Source: Lentisalinibacter salinarum (lineage in GTDB: Bacteria > Pseudomonadota > Gammaproteobacteria > Steroidobacterales > Woeseiaceae). From it: 64,000 nt of DNA. The DNA lies in NCBI RefSeq assembly GCF_040706555.1, contig NZ_JAPDRH010000002.1, positions 620,001 through 684,000 on the forward strand, given 5' to 3'. The position numbers and the translations under genes are program-made. The notes below the pieces were generated by a model, which worked only from the letters and a program-made list of their open reading frames with translations, was not told the DNA's origin and ran no database searches. This document shows, piece after piece, positions 22,415-32,955 of this stretch (position 1 is its first letter; each line of letters starts with the position of its first letter).

Positions 22415-24913
22415 TCAGGCCTGTTCCCGCTCCGCCTCTTCGGGCGGCAGCTCGCTCACGGTGGTGCTGAGGATGTGGTGGCAGAGCTGTTCGCCGAGTA
22501 CCTGGCGGGCGTCTTCCTCGACGCGCACCAGGTCCTCGCCGAACGCCAGCCGGCCCTCGGCGTCGACGGAGAGCACGTCGCCCTTGCGCAGCGTGCGGAT
22601 AAATTCCTGGAACAGCTTGCGGTCGAAGAAGTCCGGCGAGCGCAGCCCGGAGACCATCGACAGGCGCTGCGCCGAGAGTTCGCAGATACGCTCCAGCCGC
22701 CCCTGGGTGAGACGTCCCGACCCATAGCGCTCCAGCAGCGCGATGGTCATGTAGTAACGCTGCAGCATCGGCAGCATCAGGCGGCCGAGCTGGACCAGCT
22801 GGAAGGCGGCTGCGCTGCCCGCGCGGGGCCGGCGCAGCGTCTGGCCGTCCTCGGACAGACGCAGGAGCCCGAGGCCGGTGAGCTGGCCGATGACGTCGCG
22901 CACCAGCGTCTCCACCTCGCTTCCCCGCCAGCGCAGGAACAGCTCCACGCGCACGTACGGATAGGTCAGACCCACCAGGCGCACCACCTCGGCCAGTGCG
23001 AGCCGGCGACTCTGGATGAAGCAGGCGGCCACCAGACCCGGGACGGCCAGCAGGTGGAGCACGTTGTTCAGGAAATAGGTCATCAGCACCGCCTCGCTCT
23101 CCCGCATGAGGATGAGATCGCCGAGGGGATGCTCCTCGCGCCGGATGACGCCCATCTTCTCGCCATGGGCGATGACGGCTTCGGGCCCGAGTTCGGTGAC
23201 CGTGACCGCGTCGCTGTAGGGGAAGCGACGCAGCAGCTCCAGCAGCAGCGTAAGCTGGCGGTGCAGCGTGGACTCCGGCATGGTCTGGCGGGGCGTCGCC
23301 AGCAGCGCCAGGGCCAGCAGGCTGATCGGCGTGACGGCAGCGGCCGCGTTGATGCGCCACATGATGCGGCGCTCCAGGTCGCCGACCACCTCCGGGAGCC
23401 AGGCCGGCCGTTCGCCCTCGATCAGCTCCTCGTCCCGCCAGCCCGGACGGTGCGCGTCCAGCAGCGCGGTGAGTTCCAGCGGCTCGCCCACGTTGACGTA
23501 CACCTCGCCGAAGTAGTCGCGCAGCGTCCGCAGGGAGCGGATCAGGCCGAGCACGGTCTCTTTCTTTTTCTCCTCGCCCGAGAGCTCGCTGATGTACGCC
23601 TTGCCTTCCACCAGCTTCTCGTAGCCGAAGTACACGGGCACGAACACGACCGGACGGCGGGGATCCTGCAGGAACGACTCCACCGTCATCACCAGCATGC
23701 CGCCCTTGGGTTTGAGCAGCCGCCCGGTGCGGCTGCGCCCGCCCTCCACGAAGTACTCGATGCTGAAGCCGCGGGTGATCAGCGCCCGCAGATAGGCATA
23801 GAACACCGAGGCGTACAGGCGGTTGCCACGGAAGCTGCGGCGCAGGAAGAAGCCGCCGCCGCGCCTGAGGATGGAGCCCACCACCGGCAGATTCAGGTTC
23901 ACGCCCGCGGCGACGTGGGGCAGCGACAGGCCCTGGTGATAGAGCACGTAGGACAGCAGGATGTAGTCCATGTGGCTGCGGTGACAGGGCACGTACACCA
24001 GTTCCCTGCCCTCGGCCACGGATTGCACCCGCTCGATGCCGTTCAGGCGGATGCCGTCGTAGAGCTGATGCCAGGCCCAGGTGAGCACCTTGTCCAGGAA
24101 GCGCACCATGGGGTAGGACATGTCGGCCGCGATCTCCCGGGCGTACTCCCGCGCCTTGCGCCGCAGCCGCTCGCGCTTGCGGGCATCGCCGCGGGACTCC
24201 TGGCTGATCACGCCGCGCACGCTGGCGCTGCGCACCACCCCGTTCACGAGCGTGCGGCGATGGGACAGATCCGGGCCCAGGGTCGCGACGCGGCGCTGGC
24301 GGAAATGCACGCGGAGTATCCGCGAGATCTTGCGCGAGGCGAGCCGCGCGCTGAGCCCCTCCGCCGCCACACGGCGCACGGACAGCGGCTCGCTGAAATG
24401 CACCAGCGTGGCGCGGCCGTAGAGGACCGTACTCAGGAACTTGCGCGTGCGGCCGCCGATATCCCACTGCTCGCTGAACAGCACCTTGAACCAGGAGCGT
24501 TCCTTCTCCGGCGCCCGGCCCCAGTAGACGGCCACGGGCACCAGCAACAACTCCTCGTCGCCCTCGCGGCCCGCGGCGGCCACCAGGCGCTCGAGCCGCG
24601 CCGATATCTGTTTGCGGCGGCGGCCGAACAGCAGACCCCGCGGGCTACGCAGCACGATCAGCGCCGTGGATTCCTCCTGCCCCGCAAACACGACGCCCTC
24701 CCCGGCCAGCGGCAGGTCGTGCCTTATGCAGGCCTGCTCCAGCGCGAGCCGATCCGCCAGCCCGCCGTACTCGAGGACATAGCAAACGCGGGTACCGGGC
24801 GGCGCCATCAGCTCCGCGGGCTGCTCCGGCAGCACGGCCGGTCTGATCCACAGGCGGGTGATGCGCGCGAGCAACCAGATCCAGGGCTGACGCAGGAATC
24901 TCGGGGCGATCAT
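22415..24913 (-). CDS. plsB: Glycerol-3-phosphate 1-O-acyltransferase PlsB
   Basis: Inner-membrane enzyme for the first acylation of glycerol-3-phosphate in phospholipid synthesis. 832 residues from MIAPRFLRQPWIW (E. coli 807). The acyltransferase motifs are clear: CHRSHMDYILLSY (H311-x4-D316), GGGFFLRRSFRGN, EYFVEGGRSRTGRL and VVFVPVYFGYEKLVEG. A hydrophobic stretch follows around 555 (AAAVTPISLLALALLA). The frame can extend to 25027, but that would overlap otsB and add unlike sequence. Divergent from otsB. Confidence 0.95.
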   Translation of the reverse strand: MIAPRFLRQPWIWLLARITRLWIRPAVLPEQPAELMAPPGTRVCYVLEYGGLADRLALEQACIRHDLPLAGEGVVFAGQEESTALIVLRSPRGLLFGRRRKQISARLERLVAAAGREGDEELLLVPVAVYWGRAPEKERSWFKVLFSEQWDIGGRTRKFLSTVLYGRATLVHFSEPLSVRRVAAEGLSARLASRKISRILRVHFRQRRVATLGPDLSHRRTLVNGVVRSASVRGVISQESRGDARKRERLRRKAREYAREIAADMSYPMVRFLDKVLTWAWHQLYDGIRLNGIERVQSVAEGRELVYVPCHRSHMDYILLSYVLYHQGLSLPHVAAGVNLNLPVVGSILRRGGGFFLRRSFRGNRLYASVFYAYLRALITRGFSIEYFVEGGRSRTGRLLKPKGGMLVMTVESFLQDPRRPVVFVPVYFGYEKLVEGKAYISELSGEEKKKETVLGLIRSLRTLRDYFGEVYVNVGEPLELTALLDAHRPGWRDEELIEGERPAWLPEVVGDLERRIMWRINAAAAVTPISLLALALLATPRQTMPESTLHRQLTLLLELLRRFPYSDAVTVTELGPEAVIAHGEKMGVIRREEHPLGDLILMRESEAVLMTYFLNNVLHLLAVPGLVAACFIQSRRLALAEVVRLVGLTYPYVRVELFLRWRGSEVETLVRDVIGQLTGLGLLRLSEDGQTLRRPRAGSAAAFQLVQLGRLMLPMLQRYYMTIALLERYGSGRLTQGRLERICELSAQRLSMVSGLRSPDFFDRKLFQEFIRTLRKGDVLSVDAEGRLAFGEDLVRVEEDARQVLGEQLCHHILSTTVSELPPEEAEREQA

Positions 24914-24945
24914 GCGGCGGATTCTACCGAATACCGGCCGCGCAG

Positions 24946-25758
24946 GTGTTTGCAAAGCGCGCCGCGGTGCGCAATGCTCGCACCGCCGTGACAACGACAG
25001 CAAAGAACCTGAAGCCTGCGCCGCCACTCGGCGACGCCCGTCGCTGGGCGCTGTTCCTGGACGTGGACGGGACGCTGCTCGGCTTCCGCGACGACCCCGC
25101 GGAGGTGGCGTCCAGCGCCGAGCTCAACGCGCTTTTGTCGCGTCTGGCCGAGCGGCTCGACGGGGCGCTGGCGCTGATCAGCGGGCGCCCGGTGCACGAC
25201 ATCGATCGGGTCTTCAGCCCGCTGGTACTGCCCGCCGCCGGCGCCCACGGCCTGGAGTTGCGCCGGCATCCCGACGACCCCGTGGAATACCGCGAGGGTG
25301 CGCAGCTGCCCGACGATGCGATGGACCGTCTGCAGACCTTCGTCGCGGGCCGTCCCGGCGTGCTGCTGGAACACAAGCCCCAGGGTGTCGCGCTGCATTA
25401 CCGCCGCGCGCCGGCCGCGGGCCCGGCGGTCGTGGAGACCATGCGCGCCATCGGCGAAGACCTCGGACCCGGCTTTCGCCTGATGGAAGGCAAGATGGTC
25501 TGCGAGCTCATGCCGGCCGGTCGCAGCAAGGGCAAGGCCATCGAGGATTTCATGACCGTGGAGCCCTTCGCCGGGCGGCTTCCGGTTTTCGTCGGCGACG
25601 ACATCACCGACGAGGCCGGCTTCTCGGTGGTGAACGAACTGGGCGGACACTCCATCCACGTCCGCGAGAGCGCCCGCCAGACCGGCACGCTGGCGCGCTG
25701 GTCGCTGCCGGACATCGAGGCGGTCTACGCATGGCTCGACGCGCTGGCGGACTCTTGA
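24946..25758 (+). CDS. otsB: Trehalose-6-phosphate phosphatase
   Basis: HAD-superfamily phosphatase, trehalose 6-phosphate to trehalose. Nucleophile motif DVDGTLLGF at 39-47 (Asp39), ISGRP, the AAGAHGLELRRHP cap region, GRSKGKAIEDFM, and the acidic motif VFVGDDITDEAGF. 270 residues from a GTG at 24946. GTG at 24988 (giving MTTTAKNLKP) is as likely, and neither has a good ribosome site. First of otsB-GH15-otsA-glk, all on one strand and closely spaced. Confidence 0.93.
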   Translation: MFAKRAAVRNARTAVTTTAKNLKPAPPLGDARRWALFLDVDGTLLGFRDDPAEVASSAELNALLSRLAERLDGALALISGRPVHDIDRVFSPLVLPAAGAHGLELRRHPDDPVEYREGAQLPDDAMDRLQTFVAGRPGVLLEHKPQGVALHYRRAPAAGPAVVETMRAIGEDLGPGFRLMEGKMVCELMPAGRSKGKAIEDFMTVEPFAGRLPVFVGDDITDEAGFSVVNELGGHSIHVRESARQTGTLARWSLPDIEAVYAWLDALADS

Positions 25759-25828
25759 CCGCGTCCGCTCTTCCCTCATTATCGGGATTTTTCGAGTCAC
25801 TGAAGACGACGACGCAAAGGGGTCGCGC

Positions 25829-27616
25829 ATGACGGATCTGAATCTCGGGGTCATCGGCAATTGCCAGATCGCCTCGCTCATCGACAGCCGGGGCGTGATG
25901 GTCTGGGGCTGCCTGCCCCAGTTCGACGGCGATCCCGTCTTCTGCCGTCTGCTGCGCAGCGAGGAAGACCGGGAACGGCCCGGCTACTTCGAGATCGAGC
26001 TGCAGGACTTCGAGCACGCCGAGCAGGAGTACGTGCCGAACACGCCGATACTGCGCACCACCCTGTACGACCGCCACGGCGGCGCCATCGCCATCACCGA
26101 CTTCGCTCCGCGCTACCCCTACATGGGGCGCATGTTCCGGCCGATGATGCTGATACGCGCCGTCACGCCGGTGAGCGGCAGCCCGCGCATCCGAATCCGG
26201 CTGAACCCGGCGCGCGATTACGGGCGCAAGGCCTGCAAGACCCGCCGCGGCAGCAACCACATCCGTTACCTGGGCTCCGGCATGCGGATGCGGCTCACCA
26301 CCGACGTCTCGATCACCCGGGTGCTGGACCAGTCCAGCTTCGTACTCGACCGGCCGGTACACCTGATACTCGGCCCCGACGAGTCCATCCCGGAGGCGGT
26401 CTCGGACACCTACCACAACCACCTGGAAGCCACCGAGCGATTCTGGCGCGGCTGGTCACGGGGCCTCGCCATCCCCTTCGAGTGGCAGGAAGCGGTGATC
26501 CGTGCGGCCATCACGCTGAAGCTCTGCACCTTCGAGGATACGGGCGCGGTGATCGCGGCCATGACCACCTCCATCCCGGAGGCCGCCGGCAGCGGGCGCA
26601 ACTGGGACTACCGCTACTGCTGGCTGCGCGACAGCTACTTTGTGGTGAACGTGCTGAACCGGCTAGGCGCCACGAAGACCATGGAGGAGTATCTGCGCTA
26701 CATCATCGACGTCTCCACCGAGGCCGGCCTGACCGAGCTGCAGCCCGTCTACGCCATCAGCGGCCGGGCGGACCTGACCGAGAGCGAGGTGGAATCGCTC
26801 TCCGGCTACCGCGGCATGGGCCCGGTACGCCTCGGCAACCAGGCCTACGAACAGAACCAGCACGACGTCTACGGCGCAGTCGTCCTCTCCTCCACGCAGA
26901 TGTTCTTCGACCAGCGCCTCACGCATCCGGGCGGCATGGCGGAGTTTCAGCTGCTGGAGCAGCTCGGCGCCGTCGCGGTGCGGCTGCACGATCAGCCGGA
27001 CGCCGGCCTGTGGGAATACCGGGGGCGAAAGAGAGTGCACACCTTCTCGTCGCTCATGTGCTGGGCGGCCTGCGACCGCCTGGCGCGCATCGCCACGCGG
27101 CTCGGCCTCGCCGACCGCGCGGCCTACTGGGGCCGACAGGCGCAGCACATCCACCGGGTCATCTGCGAGCAGGCCTGGGACGACAGGCAGCAGGCCTTCA
27201 CCGAGAGCTTCGGGCGCCCGGAGATGGACGCGAGCCTGCTGATGATGCACTACCTCGGTTTCCTGAAGGCCGACGATCCCCGTTTCATCGGCACGGTGAA
27301 CGCCATCGAGAAGCAGCTGCGCCGCGGTCATCACGTGTTCCGCTACGCGGCAGCCGACGACTTCGGCGAACCGGAAAACGCATTCAATATCTGCACCTTC
27401 TGGTACATCGATGCGCTGGCGTCCATCGGCCGGGAGGAAGAAGCGCGGGAACTCTACGAGCATATGCTGAGCTGCCGGAACCCGCTGGGCATGCTCTCCG
27501 AAGACATAGACCCGCGGGACAATTCGCTGTGGGGAAACTTCCCGCAGACCTACAGCATGGCCGGTATCATCGACGGTGCCATGCGCCTCAGCAAGAGCTG
27601 GGCCGAGGCCATCTAG
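25829..27616 (+). CDS. Glycoside hydrolase family 15 protein (probable trehalase or glucoamylase)
   Basis: 595 residues. N-terminal domain MTDLNLGVIGNCQIASLIDSRGVMVWGCLPQFD, then the (alpha/alpha)6 catalytic domain with NWDYRYCWLRDSYF. LWEYRG (Glu396) and the LSEDID/GNFPQTYS block (Glu558) match the places of the GH15 general acid and base, by family pattern. No signal peptide, so intracellular. The location between otsB and otsA points to alpha,alpha-trehalose as substrate, as shown for mycobacterial GH15 trehalases. Glucoamylase or isomaltase activity cannot be excluded from sequence alone. Confidence 0.9.
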   Translation: MTDLNLGVIGNCQIASLIDSRGVMVWGCLPQFDGDPVFCRLLRSEEDRERPGYFEIELQDFEHAEQEYVPNTPILRTTLYDRHGGAIAITDFAPRYPYMGRMFRPMMLIRAVTPVSGSPRIRIRLNPARDYGRKACKTRRGSNHIRYLGSGMRMRLTTDVSITRVLDQSSFVLDRPVHLILGPDESIPEAVSDTYHNHLEATERFWRGWSRGLAIPFEWQEAVIRAAITLKLCTFEDTGAVIAAMTTSIPEAAGSGRNWDYRYCWLRDSYFVVNVLNRLGATKTMEEYLRYIIDVSTEAGLTELQPVYAISGRADLTESEVESLSGYRGMGPVRLGNQAYEQNQHDVYGAVVLSSTQMFFDQRLTHPGGMAEFQLLEQLGAVAVRLHDQPDAGLWEYRGRKRVHTFSSLMCWAACDRLARIATRLGLADRAAYWGRQAQHIHRVICEQAWDDRQQAFTESFGRPEMDASLLMMHYLGFLKADDPRFIGTVNAIEKQLRRGHHVFRYAAADDFGEPENAFNICTFWYIDALASIGREEEARELYEHMLSCRNPLGMLSEDIDPRDNSLWGNFPQTYSMAGIIDGAMRLSKSWAEAI

Positions 27617-27626
27617 GGAGCAGTAC

Positions 27627-29011
<1,385 letters not shown>

Positions 29012-29015
<4 letters not shown>

Positions 29016-29992
29016 TCTCTGCAGGTCCCGACCGCTGGCTGATCGCGGATATCGGCGGCACCAACAGCCGGGTCGGCTGCTGGCGCCGCGGCCAGCCGCA
29101 TCACCAGATCGAGCATCCGCTGGTCATGGAGAATGCAGCCTTCGAGAACATCGAGGACATGCTGCGCCATTATCTCGACGGCCTCGGCGGCACGCCGCCG
29201 GAAGCCGCCGGGCTCGCCGTCGCGGCCCCCGTCACCGGCAACGAGGTCGACCTGCTGAACATCGACTGGGCGTTCCGGCAGGACCGTCTGGCCGCGGACT
29301 TCGGCTTCTCCGAGCTCTACGTGATCAACGACTTCGAGGCCATAGCCTGCGCGCTGCCGTCACTGCCGGCCGAGGACTGCATCGACATCGGCGGCGGCGC
29401 CGGCCTGCCCGGCCGCAGCGTGGCCGTGCTCGGTCCGGGCACCGGCCTCGGCGTGGCCGGACTCGTCATGAGCGATGCCGGCTACATCCCGGTGAGCGGC
29501 GAAGGCGGACACATGACCCTGCCGGCGGTCAACGACGACGAGATGCGCGTGATCAAGCGCGTGCGCGACGAACTCGGCCACTGCTCGGCAGAACGCATAC
29601 TCTCCGGCGAGGGCATCGGACGGCTGCATCAGGGGCTGCACGGCGGCGAGCGACCGAAAGCGCGGGAAGTCAGCGAGGCGGCACGCGCCGGCGACGAAGA
29701 CGCCATTCGCACCTTCAACCTGTTCTTCGGTTTTCTCGGCACCGTCGCGTCGGACGTGGCGCTGGTGTTCGGCGCCCTGGGCGGCGTCTACATCGCCGGC
29801 GGCATCGTGCCGGCGAACCTGGGCCTATTCCGCCGCTCCGGCTTCACCGAGCGCTTCGTGGACAAGGGCCGCTACCGGGAGTACCTCGCGGGAATTCCGC
29901 TGAAGCTGATCACCGCGGCGACGCCGGGACTCACCGGCATGGCCGCATTCTGCGATCCGGACTCGAGCATCAGGACGCAAAGGACGCGGTAA
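29012..29992 (+). CDS. glk: Glucokinase (bacterial Glk family)
   Basis: ATP-dependent phosphorylation of glucose to glucose 6-phosphate. 326 residues. ADIGGTNSRVG is the phosphate-1 motif. VINDFEAIACALP holds the catalytic Asp. LGPGTGLGVAGLV and VSGEGGHMTLP bind adenosine and sugar. GGVYIAGGIVPANL lies near the C-terminus. It is the E. coli Glk type, not ROK. Translationally coupled to otsA, which suggests it returns glucose released by the GH15 enzyme to the trehalose or glycolytic pool. Confidence 0.94.
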
Positions 29993-30091
29993 GTCAGGAC
30001 GAATCGCTCGTAAAGGCCGACGAGCACGAAACAGAGGCCGGCTACGAGCAGTGCGTATTCGGACCGGGCGATCTCCATCGGTCTGCCGGCG

Positions 30092-30694
30092 TCAATGCAG
30101 AGCGGAAGGCCACGCGACGTCCGGCGGGGCGTCGCCTGCCGCCCAGTCCGGCGTTTCCCGCTCTCGCGGGCTTCCGGATTCCATCTCGTCACGCAGCAGG
30201 GCCATCAGCCGCGGCTGGCTGTCAGCCATCAGGTTACGCATGATCCGGAGTGCCTCGGCCTCCAGGAGGGGCTGACGGTCGATCATCTTTCTGCCGACCG
30301 GCGAGCGGTAGAAATCGATCAGTTGCCGGAGTTCCGCTTCCTCGTAGACGTTCGTGTAGGCCCGGACGAACTCGGGTTCGACGCGCTCCCAGGACATTTC
30401 GCGGTCTATGAAGTCCCTCGCCAGGCTGAAGCACCGCTCGAACCGCCCCCGATCCTCCGGGCGGATGCCCGCCAGTTCGATCGACTCCATGATCATCGAC
30501 AATGTCTGCGCCTGGGAGCGCTCCATCATCTCGCGGGAACGGGTGACCTCCAGCAACTCCGTGGCGGCGGCCGCATGGGTGGCTGCATTGCCGCCAGCCG
30601 CCGGGTCGCCCCCTGCTGGATCATCGTCCAGCGTAGCGCAGGAAGGGACAGCGAAAAGGACCACGAGAACAACAGTCAGTAACTGACGCATCAT
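30092..30694 (-). CDS. DUF2059 putative lipoprotein
   Basis: 200 residues. Residues 1-19 form a lipoprotein-like signal (MMRQLLTVVLVVLFAVPSC, Cys at 19 in a loose lipobox). A Gly/Ala-rich linker is followed by the DUF2059 domain: YTNVYEEAELRQLIDFYRSPVGRKMIDRQPLL. Proteins of this family are exported and have no firm function. Start overlaps the stop of the upstream membrane gene by four bases (30691-30694), so the two form a pair. Confidence 0.8.
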   Translation of the reverse strand: MMRQLLTVVLVVLFAVPSCATLDDDPAGGDPAAGGNAATHAAAATELLEVTRSREMMERSQAQTLSMIMESIELAGIRPEDRGRFERCFSLARDFIDREMSWERVEPEFVRAYTNVYEEAELRQLIDFYRSPVGRKMIDRQPLLEAEALRIMRNLMADSQPRLMALLRDEMESGSPRERETPDWAAGDAPPDVAWPSALH

Positions 30695-31077
30695 CGTCTC
30701 CTCCCTGATGGGCGGCCGCGTACCGGGCGCCGCGGCACAGCCGGCCCGACACTGATCCGCGAAACACCGAAACCGAGTATGAGCGCGACGAAGATCGTGG
30801 CCGCCTCGCGGAGCAGGTTACCGGCATCGATCAGGCCGACGGGGGTGAGAACGGCGAAGAGACCGTAGCCGACGCTCACGCCGCAGAACGCGGCGACGGC
30901 GAGGCGCCACAGCGGCGGGCGGGTATGCAGGCGGGCTATCGCCAGGCCGGTGCCGGTGCCGACGAACGCTGCGAGCGCATGCGCAAGGCTGAAAAACTGG
31001 CTCTCGCTGCCGCCGAAGCCCAGAACCAGCGCCACGAGCACCGACGTTGCGAGCGCATCAAGAAATGGATGTCCCAC
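30691..31077 (-). CDS. Small membrane protein, unknown function
   Basis: 128 residues from a GTG with weak ribosome-site support. Four hydrophobic segments are visible, about 8-22 (LATSVLVALVLGFGG), 28-45, 55-80 and 88-106. The C-terminus is Arg-rich (RRPVRGRPSGRRR), hence probably cytoplasmic. No family recognised. Its coding status rests on hydrophobic pattern and the four-base overlap with the DUF2059 gene. Confidence 0.55.
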   Translation of the reverse strand: MGHPFLDALATSVLVALVLGFGGSESQFFSLAHALAAFVGTGTGLAIARLHTRPPLWRLAVAAFCGVSVGYGLFAVLTPVGLIDAGNLLREAATIFVALILGFGVSRISVGPAVPRRPVRGRPSGRRR

Positions 31078-31188
31078 GTCCCCTGACGTCCCTGTCTACC
31101 ATATGCGGGAATAAATTACCGCAAACTGACGAAGGAGTCACGATCGCGGGCCACGAAGGCCTGGCCGGCTACCGGTCGTCCGCGGCGC

Positions 31189-31728
31189 TCACCCCGCCGG
31201 CAGGGACTGGAGCGTCTCCTCGTACAGCGCCGCGTCGGCATCGCTGAACAGCACGAACCGGACGTGCTTCACGGCGGACAGCTTCGGCAACGCCTCCAGG
31301 ACCGCGCCCAGTGCGATACGCGCCGCCGGTTCCGCCGGGAAGCCGAAAGCCCCGGTGGAGAGCGCCGGGAAGGCAATGGACGCCACCGAGTTTTCGTCCG
31401 CCAGCGACAGTGCCACGCGATAACAGGAGGCCAGCAATTCGTCGGACGGCTCGTCGCGACCGTAGACCGGCCCCAGACAATGGATGACGCAACGGTTCGG
31501 CAGATCGTGGGCGCCCGTCATCACCGCCTCGCCGGGCTGGATCGGCGCGTACTGACTGCCCTCCTCGGCCAGGCCCGGCCCCGCAGCGCGGTGGATCGCG
31601 CCGGCCACGCCGCCGCCGGTCTGCAGCTCCGCGTTCGCCGCGTTGACGATCACGTCCATGTCGGGCTGGTCGGCGATGTCGCCGCGGATGATCTCTATCG
31701 TGACGTCATTGATCGCCGTCTTTCTCAT
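31189..31728 (-). CDS. Macrodomain protein (O-acetyl-ADP-ribose deacetylase, YmdB-like)
   Basis: 179 residues, a stand-alone macrodomain. IIRGDIADQPDMDVIVNAANAELQTGGGVAGAIHRAAG carries the ADP-ribose binding Asn-Ala-Ala-Asn and the glycine loop. VIHCLGPVYG and ALSTGAFGFP form the second binding loop. The known family reaction is hydrolysis of O-acetyl-ADP-ribose or removal of ADP-ribose from proteins. Isolated gene with about 110 bases before the next gene on the same strand. Confidence 0.93.
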   Translation of the reverse strand: MRKTAINDVTIEIIRGDIADQPDMDVIVNAANAELQTGGGVAGAIHRAAGPGLAEEGSQYAPIQPGEAVMTGAHDLPNRCVIHCLGPVYGRDEPSDELLASCYRVALSLADENSVASIAFPALSTGAFGFPAEPAARIALGAVLEALPKLSAVKHVRFVLFSDADAALYEETLQSLPAG

Positions 31729-31779
31729 GGGGCCAGTCTAGGCAGACCGCCCGCCGACAACAATGGGCGACGGCACGCA

Positions 31780-32955
31780 TCAACGCCCGATGACCGCCTC
31801 CGCGAGCCGCGCCTCGATCTCTCCCATGAGCTCGCTGCCCGGCTCGGTGAATCCGATGTCGGTGTTCACCTGGAAGGCGATCGTCACACCGTGATCGGCG
31901 TAATGGCGCAGGCTGGACGTGTAGCCCGGGATCCAGCCGGCGTGGCCGTACACGGCGCCGAAATGCCCGCCGCGGAACTCCGCAACCCCCAGGCCGTAGC
32001 GCGCGGCGGGCCGCGCCGGGTCGATCGGCGCCGAGGCGAGCAGCACCGGCAGGTAGTCTCCCGGCATCGCCGCCCCGCCGAACAGGGCGGCGCCCCAGCG
32101 CGCCAGATCCCGGGAATTGCTGACGAAGCCGCCGGCGGTCCATTCGAGTCCCGGATGGAAGGCCAGCAGCCCGTCCTCCGTGAGCGTCTTCGCCGGCAGC
32201 CCGAACGGGTTGTCGGCGGCCAGATGACCCGGCACCAACCCGGCCAGGTCGCGACGATCAGACGGCGAGGTATGCGAAAGACCGAGCGGCTCCAGGAACC
32301 GCCGGGCCACGCCCTCGTAGTAACCCTCGCGCGTCGCCTTCTCGATGACCAGTCCGAGCAGCACGTAGCCCGTATCCGTGTATGCGAAGCCCTCGCCGGG
32401 CAGAAACAGAGGCTCCTCGTCGAGTACGTAGCCGATCAACTCCCGCGGCGCGAACGAGCGGCCGGTCGCGAGCCGCTGGGCAAACTCGGCGCCGAAGGCC
32501 TCGTCGTAGACGTGGTCGGAGAGGCCCGATCGATGCCGGAGCAGGTGGCGCAGCGTGATCGTGTCATGGTTGGGCAGCCGCTCGTACCAGGGCTCGTCGC
32601 CCAGCCACTCGGCCAGGGGATCGTCGAGCCCGAGCCGGCCCTCGCGCGACAGAGCCAGCGCCATCGCACCCGTAAAGGTCTTGCCGATGCTCGCAGCCAG
32701 CATCCGGTCGTCCGGCCTCATCGGCATTTTGGCATGCATGTCGGCGAGCCCCGTCGCCGCGACCAACACCGAGCCGTCGGGCAGGACGCAGGCAGCCGTG
32801 GCGCCCGGGAAACCGTGCTCGGCGTGCAGCGCCTCCAGCGCGTCCCGGAACGCCTCCCCCGGTCCGGCCGCCGCTGGCAGGGCGACGGGGATGACGGCCA
32901 GCAGCCAGACCGCGGCCGCATACAGTCCTCTCATCCTAGGCATACGGTTTGGCAT
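31780..32955 (-). CDS. Exported serine hydrolase, class C beta-lactamase fold
   Basis: 391 residues with a signal peptide (GLYAAAVWLLAVIPVALPAAA, about 10-30). Beta-lactamase/PBP-like motifs: Ser-x-x-Lys in ASIGKTFTGAMAL, the Tyr motif present as YTDTGYVLLGLVIEKA (Asp in place of the usual Asn), and HAG in YGHAGWIPGYTS. Such proteins are usually esterases or D-amino-acid peptidases, not antibiotic-resistance enzymes. The first Met at 32955 overlaps the end of the CPBP gene by 20 bases. Met codons at 32943 and 32934 are alternatives. Confidence 0.88.
   Translation of the reverse strand: MPNRMPRMRGLYAAAVWLLAVIPVALPAAAGPGEAFRDALEALHAEHGFPGATAACVLPDGSVLVAATGLADMHAKMPMRPDDRMLAASIGKTFTGAMALALSREGRLGLDDPLAEWLGDEPWYERLPNHDTITLRHLLRHRSGLSDHVYDEAFGAEFAQRLATGRSFAPRELIGYVLDEEPLFLPGEGFAYTDTGYVLLGLVIEKATREGYYEGVARRFLEPLGLSHTSPSDRRDLAGLVPGHLAADNPFGLPAKTLTEDGLLAFHPGLEWTAGGFVSNSRDLARWGAALFGGAAMPGDYLPVLLASAPIDPARPAARYGLGVAEFRGGHFGAVYGHAGWIPGYTSSLRHYADHGVTIAFQVNTDIGFTEPGSELMGEIEARLAEAVIGR

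Noticed and set aside
22373..24991. 872-residue plus-strand frame over plsB
   Set aside because: Antisense of plsB with no recognisable motif, while plsB has all acyltransferase motifs.
31780..32955. Beta-lactamase resistance gene
   Set aside because: The fold motifs are of the broad serine hydrolase family with an altered Tyr motif, and nothing supports antibiotic hydrolysis.
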